NCBI GenBank assembly: GCA_030760725.1
Contig: JASWHV010000002.1
Location: forward strand, 60,195,900 to 60,259,899
Origin: Neostapfia colusana
Taxonomy: Eukaryota; Streptophyta; Magnoliopsida; Poales; Poaceae
Direction of reading: 5' to 3'
DNA length: 64,000 nt
Shown: positions 23,179 to 34,620 of the stretch, piece after piece
Layout of the letters: the number at the start of each line of letters is the position of its first letter
Position numbering within the stretch: the first letter of the stretch is position 1
Program-made: the position numbers and the translations under genes
Notes under the pieces: generated by a model
What the model was told of the DNA's origin: nothing
What the model saw: the letters and a program-made list of their open reading frames with translations, nothing else
Databases searched by the model: none

Positions 23179-26100
23179 TGCGCGGCGGGCAAACCCTAGG
23201 CCCGGTACTGTTCACCAGCTTGCCATTGAGGACGTGCCGGAGGGCGAGCCAATCCTTGCGGGTATGTTCCAACTCCACCAGCATCCCGCTATAGTACTAT
23301 TTGATTCAGGCGCCACGCATAATTTTATTAGCCAAGCTTTCATTGCTAAACACAGCTTGCCAATACTACCCACCGATAGTCCATATTTAATTTGTTCACC
23401 GGGTGGGAAGATTTCAGCAAGCGTAATGGTCTCCAAAGCACCATTATGCTTAGCGGGTAGAGTGTACCCCACGTCTCTCATTATCTTAGAGGGACAGAAG
23501 GTCGATGTCATCCTAGGGATGTCGTGGTTAAACCGCCACGGCGCTGTTTTAGACACCGTCCTCCGAGTCGTGCACTTAAACTCAGGAGTGCACGGTTCTC
23601 ACTCATTATTTCTGGACAGTCCAGAAATAAAACTTCCAAGTGTCTATCAAGCCACAACCATCAGATTGGAAGACATTCCAGTGGTCCGAGAATTCCCTGA
23701 TGTATTCCCGGATGATTTGCCGGGGATGCCACCCGATAGAGAGGTGGAGTTCAAGATTGAACTTGCACCGGGAACCATGCCAATATCCCGAAGGCCGTAC
23801 AAGATGGCGCCCAAGGAGTTGGCTGAACTGAAGACTCAGCTCACGGACCTTCTGGAGAAGGGTTTTATTAGGCCGAGCTCCTCGCCATGGGGCTGTTCGG
23901 CATTATTTGTCAAAAAGAAGGATGAAACGTTGCGGCTTTGCGTGGACTACCGTCCATTAAATGCCGTAACCATCAAGAACAAGTACCCGTTGCCACGGAT
24001 CGACATGTTGTTTGATCAGTTGGTCGAAGCAAAGGTCTTTTCCAAGATGGATTTAAGATCCGGGTACCATCAGATTAAGATCAGGGCTGAGGACATTCCA
24101 AAGACAGCTTTTTCGACAAGGTACGGACTTTATGAGTACCTGGTCATGTCCTTTGGCCTCACCAATGCTCCAGCTCACTTCATGTACTTAATGAACTCGG
24201 TGTTCATGCCGGAGCTGGACAAGTTTGTCGTGGTCTTCATCGACGACATCCTGGTATATTCCAAGTCGGAGGAAGATCACAAGAAACATCTGCGTATAGT
24301 CTTGCAACGGCTGCGGGATCACAAGTTATACGCAAAGTTCAGCAAATGCGAGTTTTGGATATCGCAAGTGCCTTTCCTCGGGCATATCATCTCAGCGGAG
24401 GGTATCGCTGTGGACCCGAGCAAAATCACGCAAGTGCTGAATTGGAAATCCCCGAGAACTGTTCATGAGGTACGGAGTTTCCTCGGACTCGCGGGATATT
24501 ATCGGAGGTTCATTCCGAACTTCTCGAAGATTGCCAAGCCAATGACAGAGCTGCTGAAGAAGGCTACCAAATATGTTTGGAGTCCAGCATGTGAAGCAGC
24601 ATTCAAGGCTTTAGTCAAGCACCTGACATCAGCACCGGTTTTGGCGCAGCCAGACACAACAAAACCGTTCGATGTGTACTGCGATGCATCCGGCATTGGG
24701 CTCGGATGTGTGTTGATGCAAGACCGAAGGGTGGTCGCGTATGGGTCACGGCAGCTTAGGAATCATGAGCAAAATTATCCAACTCACGACTTGGAGCTCG
24801 CTGCCGTGGTACTTGCACTGAAAATGTGGAGGCACTACCTACTCGGTAACCTCGTACATTTATATACCGACCACAAAAGCCTCAAGTACATATTCACTCA
24901 GAAGGAGCTGAACATGAGGCAACGAAGATGGTTAGAACTGATAAAGGATTACGAGATAGAGATCCATTATCATCCGGGCAAGGCAAACGTTGTGGCAGAC
25001 GCGCTAAGCCGCAAGTCACACGTCAATAATCTGACCATCACACCGTTGGAAGAGAGCGAACCACCACTACATGTGATTCCACATGGAGCTCTCTACAACC
25101 TAGCTTTGATCCCCACCATCCGTGAAGAGATAGCGGCAGCCCAGAAGAATGACAAGGGCATATCACATTTGCGGAGACGTGTAGACAGTGGGGAGTTGAA
25201 ATGTTTCCGGAAGGACGGAGACGGCGTCCTATGGTTCAAGGACCGGATCGTCGTACCCCGAAACCCGGAGTTACGGAAGAAAATCTTTGATGAGGCTCAC
25301 TTATCAAAGTTTTCTATTCACCCCGGCAGCAACAAGATGTATCAAGAACTCAGAAGCAAGTTTTGGTGGACACGGATGAAGCGAGAGACTGCAAAATACG
25401 TGTCCGAGTGTGATACATGTCGACGGGTGAAGGCAGACCACATGCGGAAACCGGGACTGCTGCAACCACTGGGCATTCCTGCCTGGAAGTGGGAGGACGT
25501 GAGCATGGATTTCGTCGTCGGTTTACCCACCACCTTACAGAAACATGATTCTGTGTGGGTGATCGTCGATCGGCTCACCAAAGTTGCCCACTTCATCCCG
25601 GTCAACACCAACTACAACGCCAAGAAGTACGCTGAACTGTACATCTCACGGATCCTATGCTTATACGGCGTACCCCGTACTATCGTATCGGACCGGGGCA
25701 CTTTATTTGTGTCCCGTTTTTGGGAGCAGCTCCACGCTGCCTTGGGGACGAAGCTGATCCGTAGTTCAGCCTACCACCCGCAGACGGATGGGCAAACGGA
25801 GCGGGTAAATCAAATCTTAGAAGACATGCTACGAGCTTGCGCTATCGACCACGGCAAGAACTGGGATGATCACTTGCCGTTAGCCGAGTTCTCGTACAAC
25901 AATGGGTACCAAGCCAGCATCAAGATGGCGCCCTACGAGGCGCTATACGGGAGAAAATGCCGCACACCATTGAATTGGTGTGAGTCTGGCGAGAGGGTTA
26001 CCTTCGGGATTGATCTTGTCAACAACGCGGAAGAAAAGGTTCGAGTAATTCAAGCGAACCTAAAAGCCGCTCAATCCCGACAGAAACAGTATGCGGACCG

Positions 26101-26557
26101 GAGAAGGCGTCCGTTACAATTCGAAGCTGGAGACCACGTATATCTACGAGTGTCTCCAATGAAGGGCGTAAACAGATTTGGGGTGAGAGGAAAGTTAGCA
26201 CCCCGATTCATCGGTCCATTCCAGATTACCGAAAGATGTGGATCGGTGGCATACCGGCTAAGATTACCAGAAGCACTTTCCGGTGTGCACGACGTCTTTC
26301 ACATTTCCCAGCTGAGGAAGTGTCTCAAGCTATCAACTACCGTTCAGCTGGAAGACATTGAAGAACTGCAACCGGATCTCACCTATCGGGAGGAACCGGT
26401 GCAGATTATTGATGAAAAGGCCCGAACCACACGCAACCGTACGTTGTGGTTCTACAAGGTTCTGTGGAGTAATCACTCCATGGATGAAGCGACATGGGAG
26501 AGCGAAGAATTCCTTCGCACTAACTACCCCGACTTTCTCACGTCGCATATCCGGTAA
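23039..26557 (+). CDS. Intact pol polyprotein with zinc knuckle (element 2)
   Basis: The frame opens after a TAG at 23036-23038 and continues to the stop at 26555-26557. It encodes the CCHC knuckle (about 23070-23115), aspartic protease, reverse transcriptase, RNase H, integrase and chromodomain with every catalytic residue listed for element 1. The usual counted start is a GTG at 23132; no ATG precedes the protease. The overlap with ORF1 (23039-23178) would allow a frameshift, though no slippery site was identified. Translation is identical to element 1, which fits recent activity of the family. Confidence 0.93.
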   Translation, partial: TPSIPPAAATCYKCGRPGHFASSCPERQGGGVAPQFPGRNQPRNPTNARRANPRPGTVHQLAIEDVPEGEPILAGMFQLHQHPAIVLFDSGATHNFISQAFIAKHSLPILPTDSPYLICSPGGKISASVMVSKAPLCLAGRVYPTSLIILEGQKVDVILGMSWLNRHGAVLDTVLRVVHLNSGVHGSHSLFLDSPEIKLPSVYQATTIRLEDIPVVREFPDVFPDDLPGMPPDREVEFKIELAPGTMPISRRPYKMAPKELAELKTQLTDLLEKGFIRPSSSPWGCSALFVKKKDETLRLCVDYRPLNAVTIKNKYPLPRIDMLFDQLVEAKVFSKMDLRSGYHQIKIRAEDIPKTAFSTRYGLYEYLVMSFGLTNAPAHFMYLMNSVFMPELDKFVVVFIDDILVYSKSEEDHKKHLRIVLQRLRDHKLYAKFSKCEFWISQVPFLGHIISAEGIAVDPSKITQVLNWKSPRTVHEVRSFLGLAGYYRRFIPNFSKIAKPMTELLKKATKYVWSPACEAAFKALVKHLTSAPVLAQPDTTKPFDVYCDASGIGLGCVLMQDRRVVAYGSRQLRNHEQNYPTHDLELAAVVLALKMWRHYLLGNLVHLYTDHKSLKYIFTQKELNMRQRRWLELIKDYEIEIHYHPGKANVVADALSRKSHVNNLTITPLEESEPPLHVIPHGALYNLALIPTIREEIAAAQKNDKGISHLRRRVDSGELKCFRKDGDGVLWFKDRIVVPRNPELRKKIFDEAHLSKFSIHPGSNKMYQELRSKFWWTRMKRETAKYVSECDTCRRVKADHMRKPGLLQPLGIPAWKWEDVSMDFVVGLPTTLQKHDSVWVIVDRLTKVAHFIPVNTNYNAKKYAELYISRILCLYGVPRTIVSDRGTLFVSRFWEQLHAALGTKLIRSSAYHPQTDGQTERVNQILEDMLRACAIDHGKNWDDHLPLAEFSYNNGYQASIKMAPYEALYGRKCRTPLNWCESGERVTFGIDLVNNAEEKVRVIQANLKAAQSRQKQYADRRRRPLQFEAGDHVYLRVSPMKGVNRFGVRGKLAPRFIGPFQITERCGSVAYRLRLPEALSGVHDVFHISQLRKCLKLSTTVQLEDIEELQPDLTYREEPVQIIDEKARTTRNRTLWFYKVLWSNHSMDEATWESEEFLRTNYPDFLTSHIR

Positions 26558-26614
26558 TTTTTCCACCGTCCTCTCTCTCATTTTCACCTTATAATCTCGG
26601 GACGAGATTCTTTT

Positions 26615-26625
26615 AAGGGGGGAGG
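26615..26625 (+). other. Polypurine tract of element 2
   Basis: AAGGGGGGAGG is followed by AA and the 3' LTR start at 26628. It is the same as in element 1. Confidence 0.9.
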
Positions 26626-26627
26626 AA

Positions 26628-29600
26628 TGTAAGGGCCTCAGTTTTTGACACCCATTTGCAGTGTTCATCCCCACACCACACACCTCATTTGAGGAAAAAT
26701 GATGAACACAAATAAAGAGCAAGTAACAATTATCAACATGCTCATTAGGGAACAAACTCACACATTGCAAAAGTGGTACTTCCCACATGTGATATAGATG
26801 GGCTGGACATATGAAAACTCCTACACTTTGCCAAGGATGTCCATGCCAAGTTTCACCCAAATTCAAAACATTTTTGAGGTCATCTTGGGTGTAGATAGGA
26901 AAGGGGCAGTTTGAAAACATATTCAAATTCAAACTGTTTTCACCCACTGAATTTAAAAGTGGAAGGCATATTCTTGCTCAGCACATTTTTGTGAGCTCAC
27001 ACACCAATTTTCACTCCATTTGGAGTTGATCTTGACATGAGCTAAGGGGGAGAAATTCAAACTTTATTTGAATTTCAAACTGCACTTGTGCTGAAATTCA
27101 TTCAAACCAAACCTCATTTGAACTTTGATCAATTCAAATGGCTCTTGGGTGAATAATTTGAGTTGCCAAGGGTAGAATAGGGTTCACTGTTTACCACAGC
27201 TGTTAGGAATAAATTTCAGAGGTTAAAAGAGGAGTGGGACCCACATGTCAGCCTCAGCCTCAAAGCAAACCGACTGAACCACAGTTCAGTCGGTTCCCGG
27301 CTGTTGTGCGCGCGCGCCACCGAAGGGGCCGGCCGGCGCCAGCTCCTGCTGCGTGCCCCAAGCCGGAGGCCAGCCGGCCGAGCTATTTATTCCCTCCCCG
27401 GCGTACCTCAGTCACCATTTCCCCGGGCTACCGACGTGCGCGACTGCTTTTCCCACTGCCATCGCCGCCGCTCGAGTTCCTGCTTGATCAAGCCGATCGC
27501 AGCTCCCTCTTTCCATTTCAAGGTCCCAGCAAGGTACTAGCAACCATCCTCCATCCTTCCCATTGATAGAAATCGATTGAAACCGAGTGATATCGGCTGT
27601 GCCGAAAGATCAAACTCGGAACTGGAAACCGCCGCACCTCGGGCTCTCGTGGACAGCCCAACCTGGGCGTTGTCACGCCCGAGCCAAGGCACCCTTGGAC
27701 GCGCAAGTGATCGGTGCTGCTCATCCCCGAGCCACAGCTCGAGTGGTTGCTCACCGGCGGCGAATTTCCACTTTTCCCCTTTCTGTGTGCAGAACGACCC
27801 TCGGGTACGATTCTGTTTAATTCGTGCTCTAGAAAGGATTAGAGGGCCTCAGGCCACTCCCACACGAACTAGACACGGTGACGCACAAGTTGCCTTCACA
27901 ACTCTGGGCCGGAGGACTTCTGTGCCCGGCGTAATTCAAGGTCTACTGATGGCGGAACGCACGGGGGGTATCGGGCGCACGGTGAGGACCTATTTCGGGC
28001 CTTCCCCGAGCTGCCTCGAGCTCATGTCGACCTTCTCTGAGGTCCACTGATGCTCCCCGACCGATTTCCCAAGTAGCTGAGGTACTAGGAGCGTCAGCCG
28101 TCATGGCCGAAGTCGTTCCGATATGGCGGCTCGTCGCCGACCATGCTCCGGCCGTTGTCATGAGCAGCTGACCCTCGGATCATGTTCCCCAAGTAAAAGT
28201 AGGCAGGGGCGGCCAGAATCAAGAAGTTTGAAGCTGTACAGCAGCCGGCGGCGAGCTCTCCGGCGAGGTCCCTCGGCGGCGGAGCGCGGGTGTCGCGAGG
28301 TTGAAGAAGGGGGTGGACCCCAGCTGTCAGCGGCCGATATTTTGAATCGGGATCCGGCTGCGGCCGGGATCGGGTGTGCTGGCGCGCAAAAGCCTTGTGG
28401 GCCGCGGTGTGCTGTCGTTTCGGCGTGCGACGCGTGTCCCCTGGGCCCACGCGCGAGTTTAAACTTTTCCCCGATTTTCAGATTTCCTTCAAACTTCAAA
28501 TCCTTATAACTTTGGCTAGAAAGCTCCAAATTGAGTGAACCAAATTTTGCTGGATTCAGCTCTTTGAGTACTTTCCAGAAAATCAAGTGTCACTTCATGA
28601 AATTCCTTAATTCTCCAGAATTAATTCCTTAAAGTTTAAACTGTTAGGAATTTTAACTGGAGAATCATTTGGAGGAAAATCCTGAAATTTTGCTGAGATG
28701 TTCACCAAAATATCCTTGAACTACCATAAAAATTTCAGATCCATTTGAGCTCATTTAGTCCACCTAATGGTGTGATTAGTAAAACTGTTCCAGAGAAAAT
28801 AGAAAATGTTCAGAAACATTTTCAGGATTTTCTCTGAAATTGTTTAGCTCATATCTTTAGTTAGAGACTTCCAAATTAAGTGAGACCAACTCCATTAGAA
28901 CCCTCTGAAAATCTAGTTTTCAGAAAGTCATAGGTTGTCTCATGAAAATTCCTAGAACACCCTAAGAGTTCCAATGAAGGTCAAGGACATAATTATTTGT
29001 GGAGGGCTCACATGAGCTTTGCTGCAACTAAAACTTGACCAATTCCCTGTTTAGGTTGTAACCAAGCCACAGTAAAAGTTTCACAGTCATTAGGTCTATC
29101 TAGCAAAGGTTATAGACTTCACAACTTCGAAGTTAATACAAATGCATCTAAATTAATACATACATTGTTCTTATCATGTAGTCGCTAAGGTCGAGGAGGA
29201 ACCCGAAGTTCTAGACTTCGTTACTCCGGAGGAACAGCTAGCCTACGACCAAGAGCAGCAAGGCAAGCCCCGGTTTGCATTAACCTTTTTACAAATTTTT
29301 ATTGTTTTGAGCACATACTTGTTTTCTTTGTTCTTTGCATTAGAGTCTTGATTGGAAACCCAACTGCACAGCCAAGAAAACTATGGGTTGGGTTTAGGAT
29401 TGCAAACCTCGTTAGCCACTGCATTGCTAGGATAGAGTAGGATTCGGTACAAGTCGAGTAGTTGGAACTACTCGCGAGAATAGGCTAGAGGCACATTGCT
29501 CGGGTAGAGATAGCACATGAAACACATGGCAAGAAAATGAGACCGAGCGGAGAGTAAGGGCAGCAGGACTTTGGGGCCTGTGTGCTGTAGCTCCGCTTGT

Positions 29601-30332
29601 GTCGATTGAGGACCGAGCCGTGTGCGGGCCTGTTGAACAAGCTAGAACAGTACCGAAGACCTACCGGCTATATGGGAACCGGGAAACTGATGTAACTCGG
29701 GTAGCTGGGTGTTGAGGCATTGCCCGTCGTTCAGAGGGTAGGTTGAGAGCTCGAGGTGTAAATCAGCTGGCGGCACAGAGATGCGCGTGCAGGGACCTCT
29801 TGCTCGGGACGATGGGACCGGTTCAATATTTGGCTAACGGGTGAAAGGTAGTCGCGTACGGCGTCCGTGATGGTTGTTGTAGGCAACATCGAGTACGGGC
29901 GTACGTGACGGGTTGTTCGGGTGATCCCTGCAGGTGTAAATCGATTATAATCGCCGTCCCTCGCGGTCAGTGAGTACCACTTGTTCACTGTACCGTGACG
30001 TAGAAAGAACAGGCTAGTTACATGTTAAAATGTTGCTGATTGAAAGATGGACATTGATTGTTAATGATATGCTGTAGCTTAGAGCTAACTAAAGTTCTTT
30101 TCAACTTTGGGCAAAGTACATGAGAGAAATGCGTTTCTTGTTTGATTGCGGCTCTCTCATGTACCTTCGCGTAAGGTTCTCCACAACCTGCTGCTAAAAC
30201 TTGAAAGTAAGGTTCTACTAATTAGGCGAGTCCTTGCAAATGATTTTTACCTCATGCAACCCATCACCCTCATGTAGAAGTTTCATGTTTAGGTGAGACG
30301 GGTCAGACTTGCTGAGCCTTCGTGCTCACTGC
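26628..30332 (+). repeat. 3' LTR of element 2, truncated
   Basis: 3,705 of 4,046 bp remain. The match to the 5' LTR ends at 30332 (5' LTR position 20321). The last 341 bp, with mini-gene exon 3 and both poly(A) signals, are absent. The next bases, ATC then TTGGCC, continue LTR A. Confidence 0.92.
28123..29262 (+). pseudogene. LTR mini-gene copy lacking its last exon
   Basis: Exon 1 (28123-28192) and exon 2 (29182-29262) are as in the 5' LTR. Exon 3 was lost with the end of this LTR, so the frame has no acceptor or stop. Confidence 0.45.
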
Positions 30333-31642
30333 ATCTTGGCCGCTGCCGCAGCTCTGCCCTGTCACGCCTCTGCCACAGAAGAAGACCACAGCGCCCCTGA
30401 TCTGGCCGCAGCTTTGCTCTGCCCTGAGGAAAATCCCAGCTGCTGCCACTGCAAGGAGAAGATCAACTGCAGAGGAGAAGAGGAGGAGAAAGTGAGGCAG
30501 GAGCCGTCGTCCTTCGCGAAACATCGCTGCCATCGTCCTCAACCCCGCTGCATAATACCCTGCGGCCAGGAGCTACTGCACGTAAGTAGGATAGCCCCCG
30601 ACTTAGGCTTTGATGACGGTTTGATCTAATACCAAGCTAGGATCATAGTTACGTCCCAATTGATTTCCAGAAGCACCAATCATCGTAAAACCCCACTAAA
30701 CCTAACAAAAACTCACATGGATATATGCAAACTAGCTACTATAGGTTGCATTATAGGATTTACATGCATCCACATCATCACATCTTGCGTAAAATGTGTG
30801 CATTGTATTGATTGGTGTATTGCTTCGTATGTATGTTATCGTGAGTAGAAGGACACGCTCAAGAGGTCATTTAGGAGGACCTCCAGCACCAAAACATTTA
30901 AGAGCTCGAGCAGCACAACCCGTGGGAGCAACGCAAGTTCCCCTTGACCATATTGATCCTATGTTTTTGAACTGTTTTGCTTGACCATATTCAGGACTGA
31001 TTTTGGGGACTGGTTTGGTTTATAAATATGAGATTGGATTCGGTTATGTGATTATGTGTTGATCATGAGCAATTGTGAATATGAGATGAGCTTGAGAATG
31101 AGCATTGGCTGGTTGAACTTGATAGATGATGAAGTATGATGGTATTGAACATGAGGGATGATAAATTACATGATTATGATTGGATTTAACTCACCTAGAC
31201 ATTGTAGGCGAAATAAAAAATTGCTTGCTGCAATGAACCCTTTGTTTCCAACCTTGTTTTAAGCTACATCTCATACTTCTAGCACTTGCTGAGTACGACA
31301 TGTACTCACCCTTGCATTTTCCACAAATAATTCAGCTACAGGAGAGGAGTACTTCAAAGAGCAGGTGGAGTACTAGGCATGCGCACTACCGTCAACTGTC
31401 TGTGGAGTGGAGATTTCAGCCCTGCTACCTTAGTTTACTTCCACTACTATTTAGAGTCTTCCGCTACAAAATAAATTAGATAGTCATGAATGAGACATTG
31501 AACTATTGTAGTAAAGTATTTAAGCACTATTTGTAACGTGGTTATGTTCTGAATTCAGTTTGTGATGGATCTGTGTATGTGCGATGAACATCCTGGGCAC
31601 ACATACGCATCACTTGGTTCATTTTTGGAACCGGGTGTCACA
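30333..31642 (+). repeat. LTR of element A, second part
   Basis: It continues LTR A after the inverted dimer and ends GGTGTCACA at 31642, next to a primer site. Its last about 75 bp closely match the outer end of solo LTR E (50020 onward, opposite strand), so A and E are related families. It holds relics of the LTR mini-gene (listed separately). Other open frames here are not supported. Confidence 0.8.
30846..31376 (+). pseudogene. Relic of the LTR mini-gene (element A)
   Basis: A block at 30846-30932 aligns without gaps to exon 2 of solo LTR E (both 87 nt). It keeps the GC dinucleotide at the donor but has two in-frame stops (TAG, TAA). The terminal exon at 31342-31376 (35 nt, the same length as in E) is intact and would encode GEEYF followed by KEQVEY and TAG. 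A first exon could not be matched. Confidence 0.45.
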
Positions 31643-31645
31643 GAT

Positions 31646-31658
31646 TGGTATTAGAGTC
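31646..31658 (+). other. Primer-binding site of element A, one mismatch
   Basis: TGGTATTAGAGTC resembles the initiator-Met primer site with a C-to-T change. Its place just after LTR A shows that this LTR also acts as the 5' LTR of the sequence to its right. Confidence 0.75.
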
Positions 31659-31914
31659 ACGTTGACCGTAGGACGCAAGCCTAAATATAATGGACACTCT
31701 AAAACACATAGGAACACCCCTCTAAACTTCTATTTTCAAAAAAATTGTTTGCTGCTGCATTTTACTTGTCAACTCAGCCACCGCAAAGTGCTATTTTCAG
31801 CCTCTTTTCTTCTTTTCTTTTGGACAGCCACACCCTCTATACTCTTTCTTAATAGATGTTGAAATTTTTGGATTATTTATGCTCTTGTCTAAGGTTCTCA
31901 TGTCTTATTTATAG

Positions 31915-32820
31915 ATGCCAATCACTAGGAGTGCAGCATGCATGAGAACTCGCCCACCACCACTTGGAAGCTCACTTAACACCATTGAGGTTTTCGATGG
32001 ACTGTATTGGGAGGAAGTGATGACGGAACCTCATGATGAGGATGAGGTCAATGGTCCTATGCATGAGGAAGAGGATCTAGAAGAGGTGGAACCATTCGAG
32101 GATTACATGGAATACGATCCACAAGAAGAACAGCACTGGTACGCACCTCAGGAGGAATACCACGCGGGCTTACATCCGGCGGAGCGCAATGAAGCTGCAC
32201 CAGAAGAAGATGAACATGCAGAGGAGCCACCACCTGCTGAGGCCAAGAATGAAGATGATGAATGGGTCATCCATTCTGCTCAGGAATTCCTGTCCAACGG
32301 GATGGAGGGAGGACACATAACCAGGGGGCTGATAGAGTTCCTTGATTGCTGCAGTTTATACCCGGAGTACCTCCTCAAGAAAGTCCCTCGTCTTGGACAT
32401 GAAGAGTGGAAGGATGAAGTAACCATCCTATCTAACGATAGGGTTGTCACACAGCACTTCGCACCCACTTGGAGAACCACAAGGGAAGAAGCTGTTGATG
32501 ATGTTGCATGGGATGTGCTCACCGGACTATGTTACGCTTCCCATGGGCAGCTTGAAAACGCTACCTTTGAGCTGCACCCATATCAGAAGAGTGGTACAAG
32601 GGAGATCAGTGGACCCCATGGAGGAGCTCCTTCCAACCCACAAGCTGCTGACAAATCTCAGATAATACTTGTAGAGTTGGGAAACCGCTACGCAAGCCCC
32701 ACATTGAAGGCCATCTTAATCGCTCCTACCAGAGGTCAGGCTCGGGTTTTCCCACGGGTAGGAGAGAAACCGAGCCTCCTTTGGAGAACCCGAACCCGAC
32801 CTCGGGTAGTAGTGAAGTAG
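31915..32820 (+). CDS. ORF1 of element A, Gag-position protein
   Basis: 301 codons from an ATG that directly follows a splice-acceptor-like sequence (TCTTATTTATAG). The first about 120 residues are strongly acidic, and the second half has folded-looking stretches (GLIEFLDCCSLYP, DVAWDVLTGLCYA). A faint likeness to ORF1 of elements 1/2 (a short hydrophobic block, then a Trp-containing region) suggests the same lineage protein. No capsid core or zinc knuckle is present; the sequence is interrupted soon after by element B at 32861. It may be incomplete. Function is unknown. Confidence 0.6.
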   Translation: MPITRSAACMRTRPPPLGSSLNTIEVFDGLYWEEVMTEPHDEDEVNGPMHEEEDLEEVEPFEDYMEYDPQEEQHWYAPQEEYHAGLHPAERNEAAPEEDEHAEEPPPAEAKNEDDEWVIHSAQEFLSNGMEGGHITRGLIEFLDCCSLYPEYLLKKVPRLGHEEWKDEVTILSNDRVVTQHFAPTWRTTREEAVDDVAWDVLTGLCYASHGQLENATFELHPYQKSGTREISGPHGGAPSNPQAADKSQIILVELGNRYASPTLKAILIAPTRGQARVFPRVGEKPSLLWRTRTRPRVVVK

Positions 32821-32855
32821 GTGGCCTTCAATGCAGGGCAGGCGCCGCCTCAGCC

Positions 32856-32860
32856 GAGTG
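32856..32860. repeat. Target duplication, left copy (element B)
   Basis: GAGTG precedes the LTR start TGTCGG at 32861 and is matched by 42945-42949. Confidence 0.9.
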
Positions 32861-34607
32861 TGTCGGATCGAAGTACACGTGTAAAGCTACCAGAGGGAGG
32901 GTGAATGGTAGATAAAAACATTTCAGCGGAAGCAACAAAACACTCATCAGCAGAAAACCGATCTGTTAAAGAAACCATGTGTGCGACTAATCTAAACGTG
33001 TTCAACTGTGACAACACTAGTACAGATTGTAGAGAATCAAGTCACGAAGACGTCACAACAACAATCATGAAAATCCGTTCAGACAAACTCAAGTTACAAT
33101 CGGAAGATCGAACAAAGGTCAATCTGTCCTACGCGAAAAAAACAGTTCTGGAATACTGCAAATAAACTCATGTAGATCAGAAACCACAAATTCAATTACC
33201 GTGAAATTTTCACATATGATAGATAATCAAGTTGTGAAGACAGCCCAAAAAGAATCACATCAATTGAATCTGTAAAACTCGAGTTATGATAAAACCACCG
33301 AAGCAAGGTAGTGCTGAACAGAAACTCGACGAGAAAAACATGTCTGAAACAAGTCGGACGAACAAGGCACAAAAGTTCCTTTAGAATACGAATTTTATTT
33401 ATCAAAACACAAGAGGAACAGCCCCAAAGTCGTGCTCTCCACGAGCCTTGGCCTCCCTTGCTTATATAACCAGCTCTATGGCCAATCCAATTCAAACTAG
33501 GACTGCTACTCCTACTTGGATTCAAACTGTAACTTTCCCATACTGCTCAAGACTCTTCTATACGCAGATAGAAGCAATCTTAAGACTTCCAAACACCTTA
33601 GGAACGTCCCAAACATTCCTAAAAAAACTCTACTTCATGCCTAACACAAAATCCTGTTATAACCAACTCGAAACTTTTCATAAACAAACCATAACCGCCT
33701 CAGCCGCAGCCTGAGCGCAAAATCCTCAAGCCAGTTGAACCTTTTCAACCATATCTCCACTTCCATATCTCTTCACCACGCCTTGGAACCATGTTGCCAC
33801 GTCCATGCACTGCTTGCACACGTGCAAACAACTTCCAACAACGTCCACGATACCTTCATATGCATTGTTCTTGATCCAAACATGCTGCGCAACCTCCCGA
33901 TCAACTCAACCACAATTCCTCCCGAACTTGGTTGTTGAACCTCATCTTCTCCCTAAGACTAGTTCAGTGGATCCCGTCACCAGCCATGTCTTGAACTTAA
34001 GCAACACCTGCAAATAAATAAACAACCAATACTTTCGAGCACAAGTCCTCGACTTGACTCTCGTTAGTTACGAAACTACAACATCTTACGTGAGCACCTC
34101 ACATAAGCATGTTGTAAACCATAGCAAAATGATATCAGCCATAACCACCAAAACACACCAAAAACTTAGTAAAATAATACTAAGCAAACTTTCTATAAGA
34201 GTAAAGCAAGTTCGAAATATTGCAAGTTAAAAGCAGAACCATTGCAATCAAGCTCCGAACCTTACCAAAGCTAACCGGACCTTGAACGGAGCTTACCAAA
34301 GCTAGTCAGACCCAGCGCCGGAGCTTACTAAAGCTTAGTCGGACCTAGCACGGAACTTACCAAAGCTAGTCGGACCTAGCACCGGAGCTGGAAAAAACAA
34401 GTCGGACCTAGCCAAAATAAGTCAGACCTAGACAAAGCAAGTTGGACCTTACGTCGGACCTTGCCGGAGCTACCCAAAACAAGTCGGATCTATCGTCGGA
34501 CCTTGCAGGAGCTCGGACCTAGAGTCCGACCTTGTTAAAAAGGTGTTTTGGTAGTATTCAAAACTTTTATCGTCAAAGCCAATGTATTCAGCACACATAG
34601 GTCTCAC
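32861..34607 (-). repeat. 3' LTR of element B
   Basis: 1,747 bp; in element orientation TGTGAGACC to TCCGACA. It differs from the 5' LTR at scattered sites, so the insertion is older than elements 1/2. The U3 part (34255-34540) carries an irregular array of short repeats containing GGTCCGAC. Confidence 0.92.
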
Positions 34608-34620
34608 AATCTCCCCCTTG
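34608..34620 (-). other. Polypurine tract of element B
   Basis: The minus strand reads TCAAGGGGGAGAT directly before the 3' LTR. Confidence 0.88.

Larger units (their letters stand above)
2557..30332. mobile_element. Inverted dimer of two Tekay-like retrotransposons
   Basis: Two elements of one family lie in opposite orientation, 5' LTR against 5' LTR, separated only by TTAA at 16613-16616. A base at x on the left arm pairs with 33229-x or 33230-x on the right arm (two compensating single-base indels). The outer left end is the exact U5 end of element 1, preceded by CCATC. The outer right end stops 341 bp short of the U5 end of element 2. The arms are not identical: they differ in the 5' leader and over about 1 kb around the LTR core promoter, and both LTRs of one arm carry that arm's variants. 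This argues against a simple duplication or a folded-back read. Confidence 0.9.
16617..30332 (+). mobile_element. Element 2: Tekay-like Ty3/gypsy retrotransposon, 3' end truncated
   Basis: It is the sister of element 1 in opposite orientation: LTR 16617-20662, primer site, leader, ORF1, intact pol, polypurine tract and a 3' LTR that stops at 30332. Its internal region is 5,965 bp against 5,966 bp in element 1. ORF1 and pol translate identically in both, but LTR promoter and leader carry element-specific variants. It has no target duplication of its own: TTAA lies to the left and a truncation to the right. Confidence 0.94.

Noticed and set aside
2557..30332. Assembly or missed-adapter artefact as the explanation of the large inverted repeat
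   Set aside because: A folded-back read would give identical arms. Here the arms carry consistent, element-specific variants in both LTRs and leaders and have different outer ends. It is still worth checking in raw reads.
30303..30848. Open frames of 60-106 codons just after the dimer
   Set aside because: Two begin inside the truncated LTR of element 2 and read across the breakpoint. They are chance fusions with LTR A sequence.
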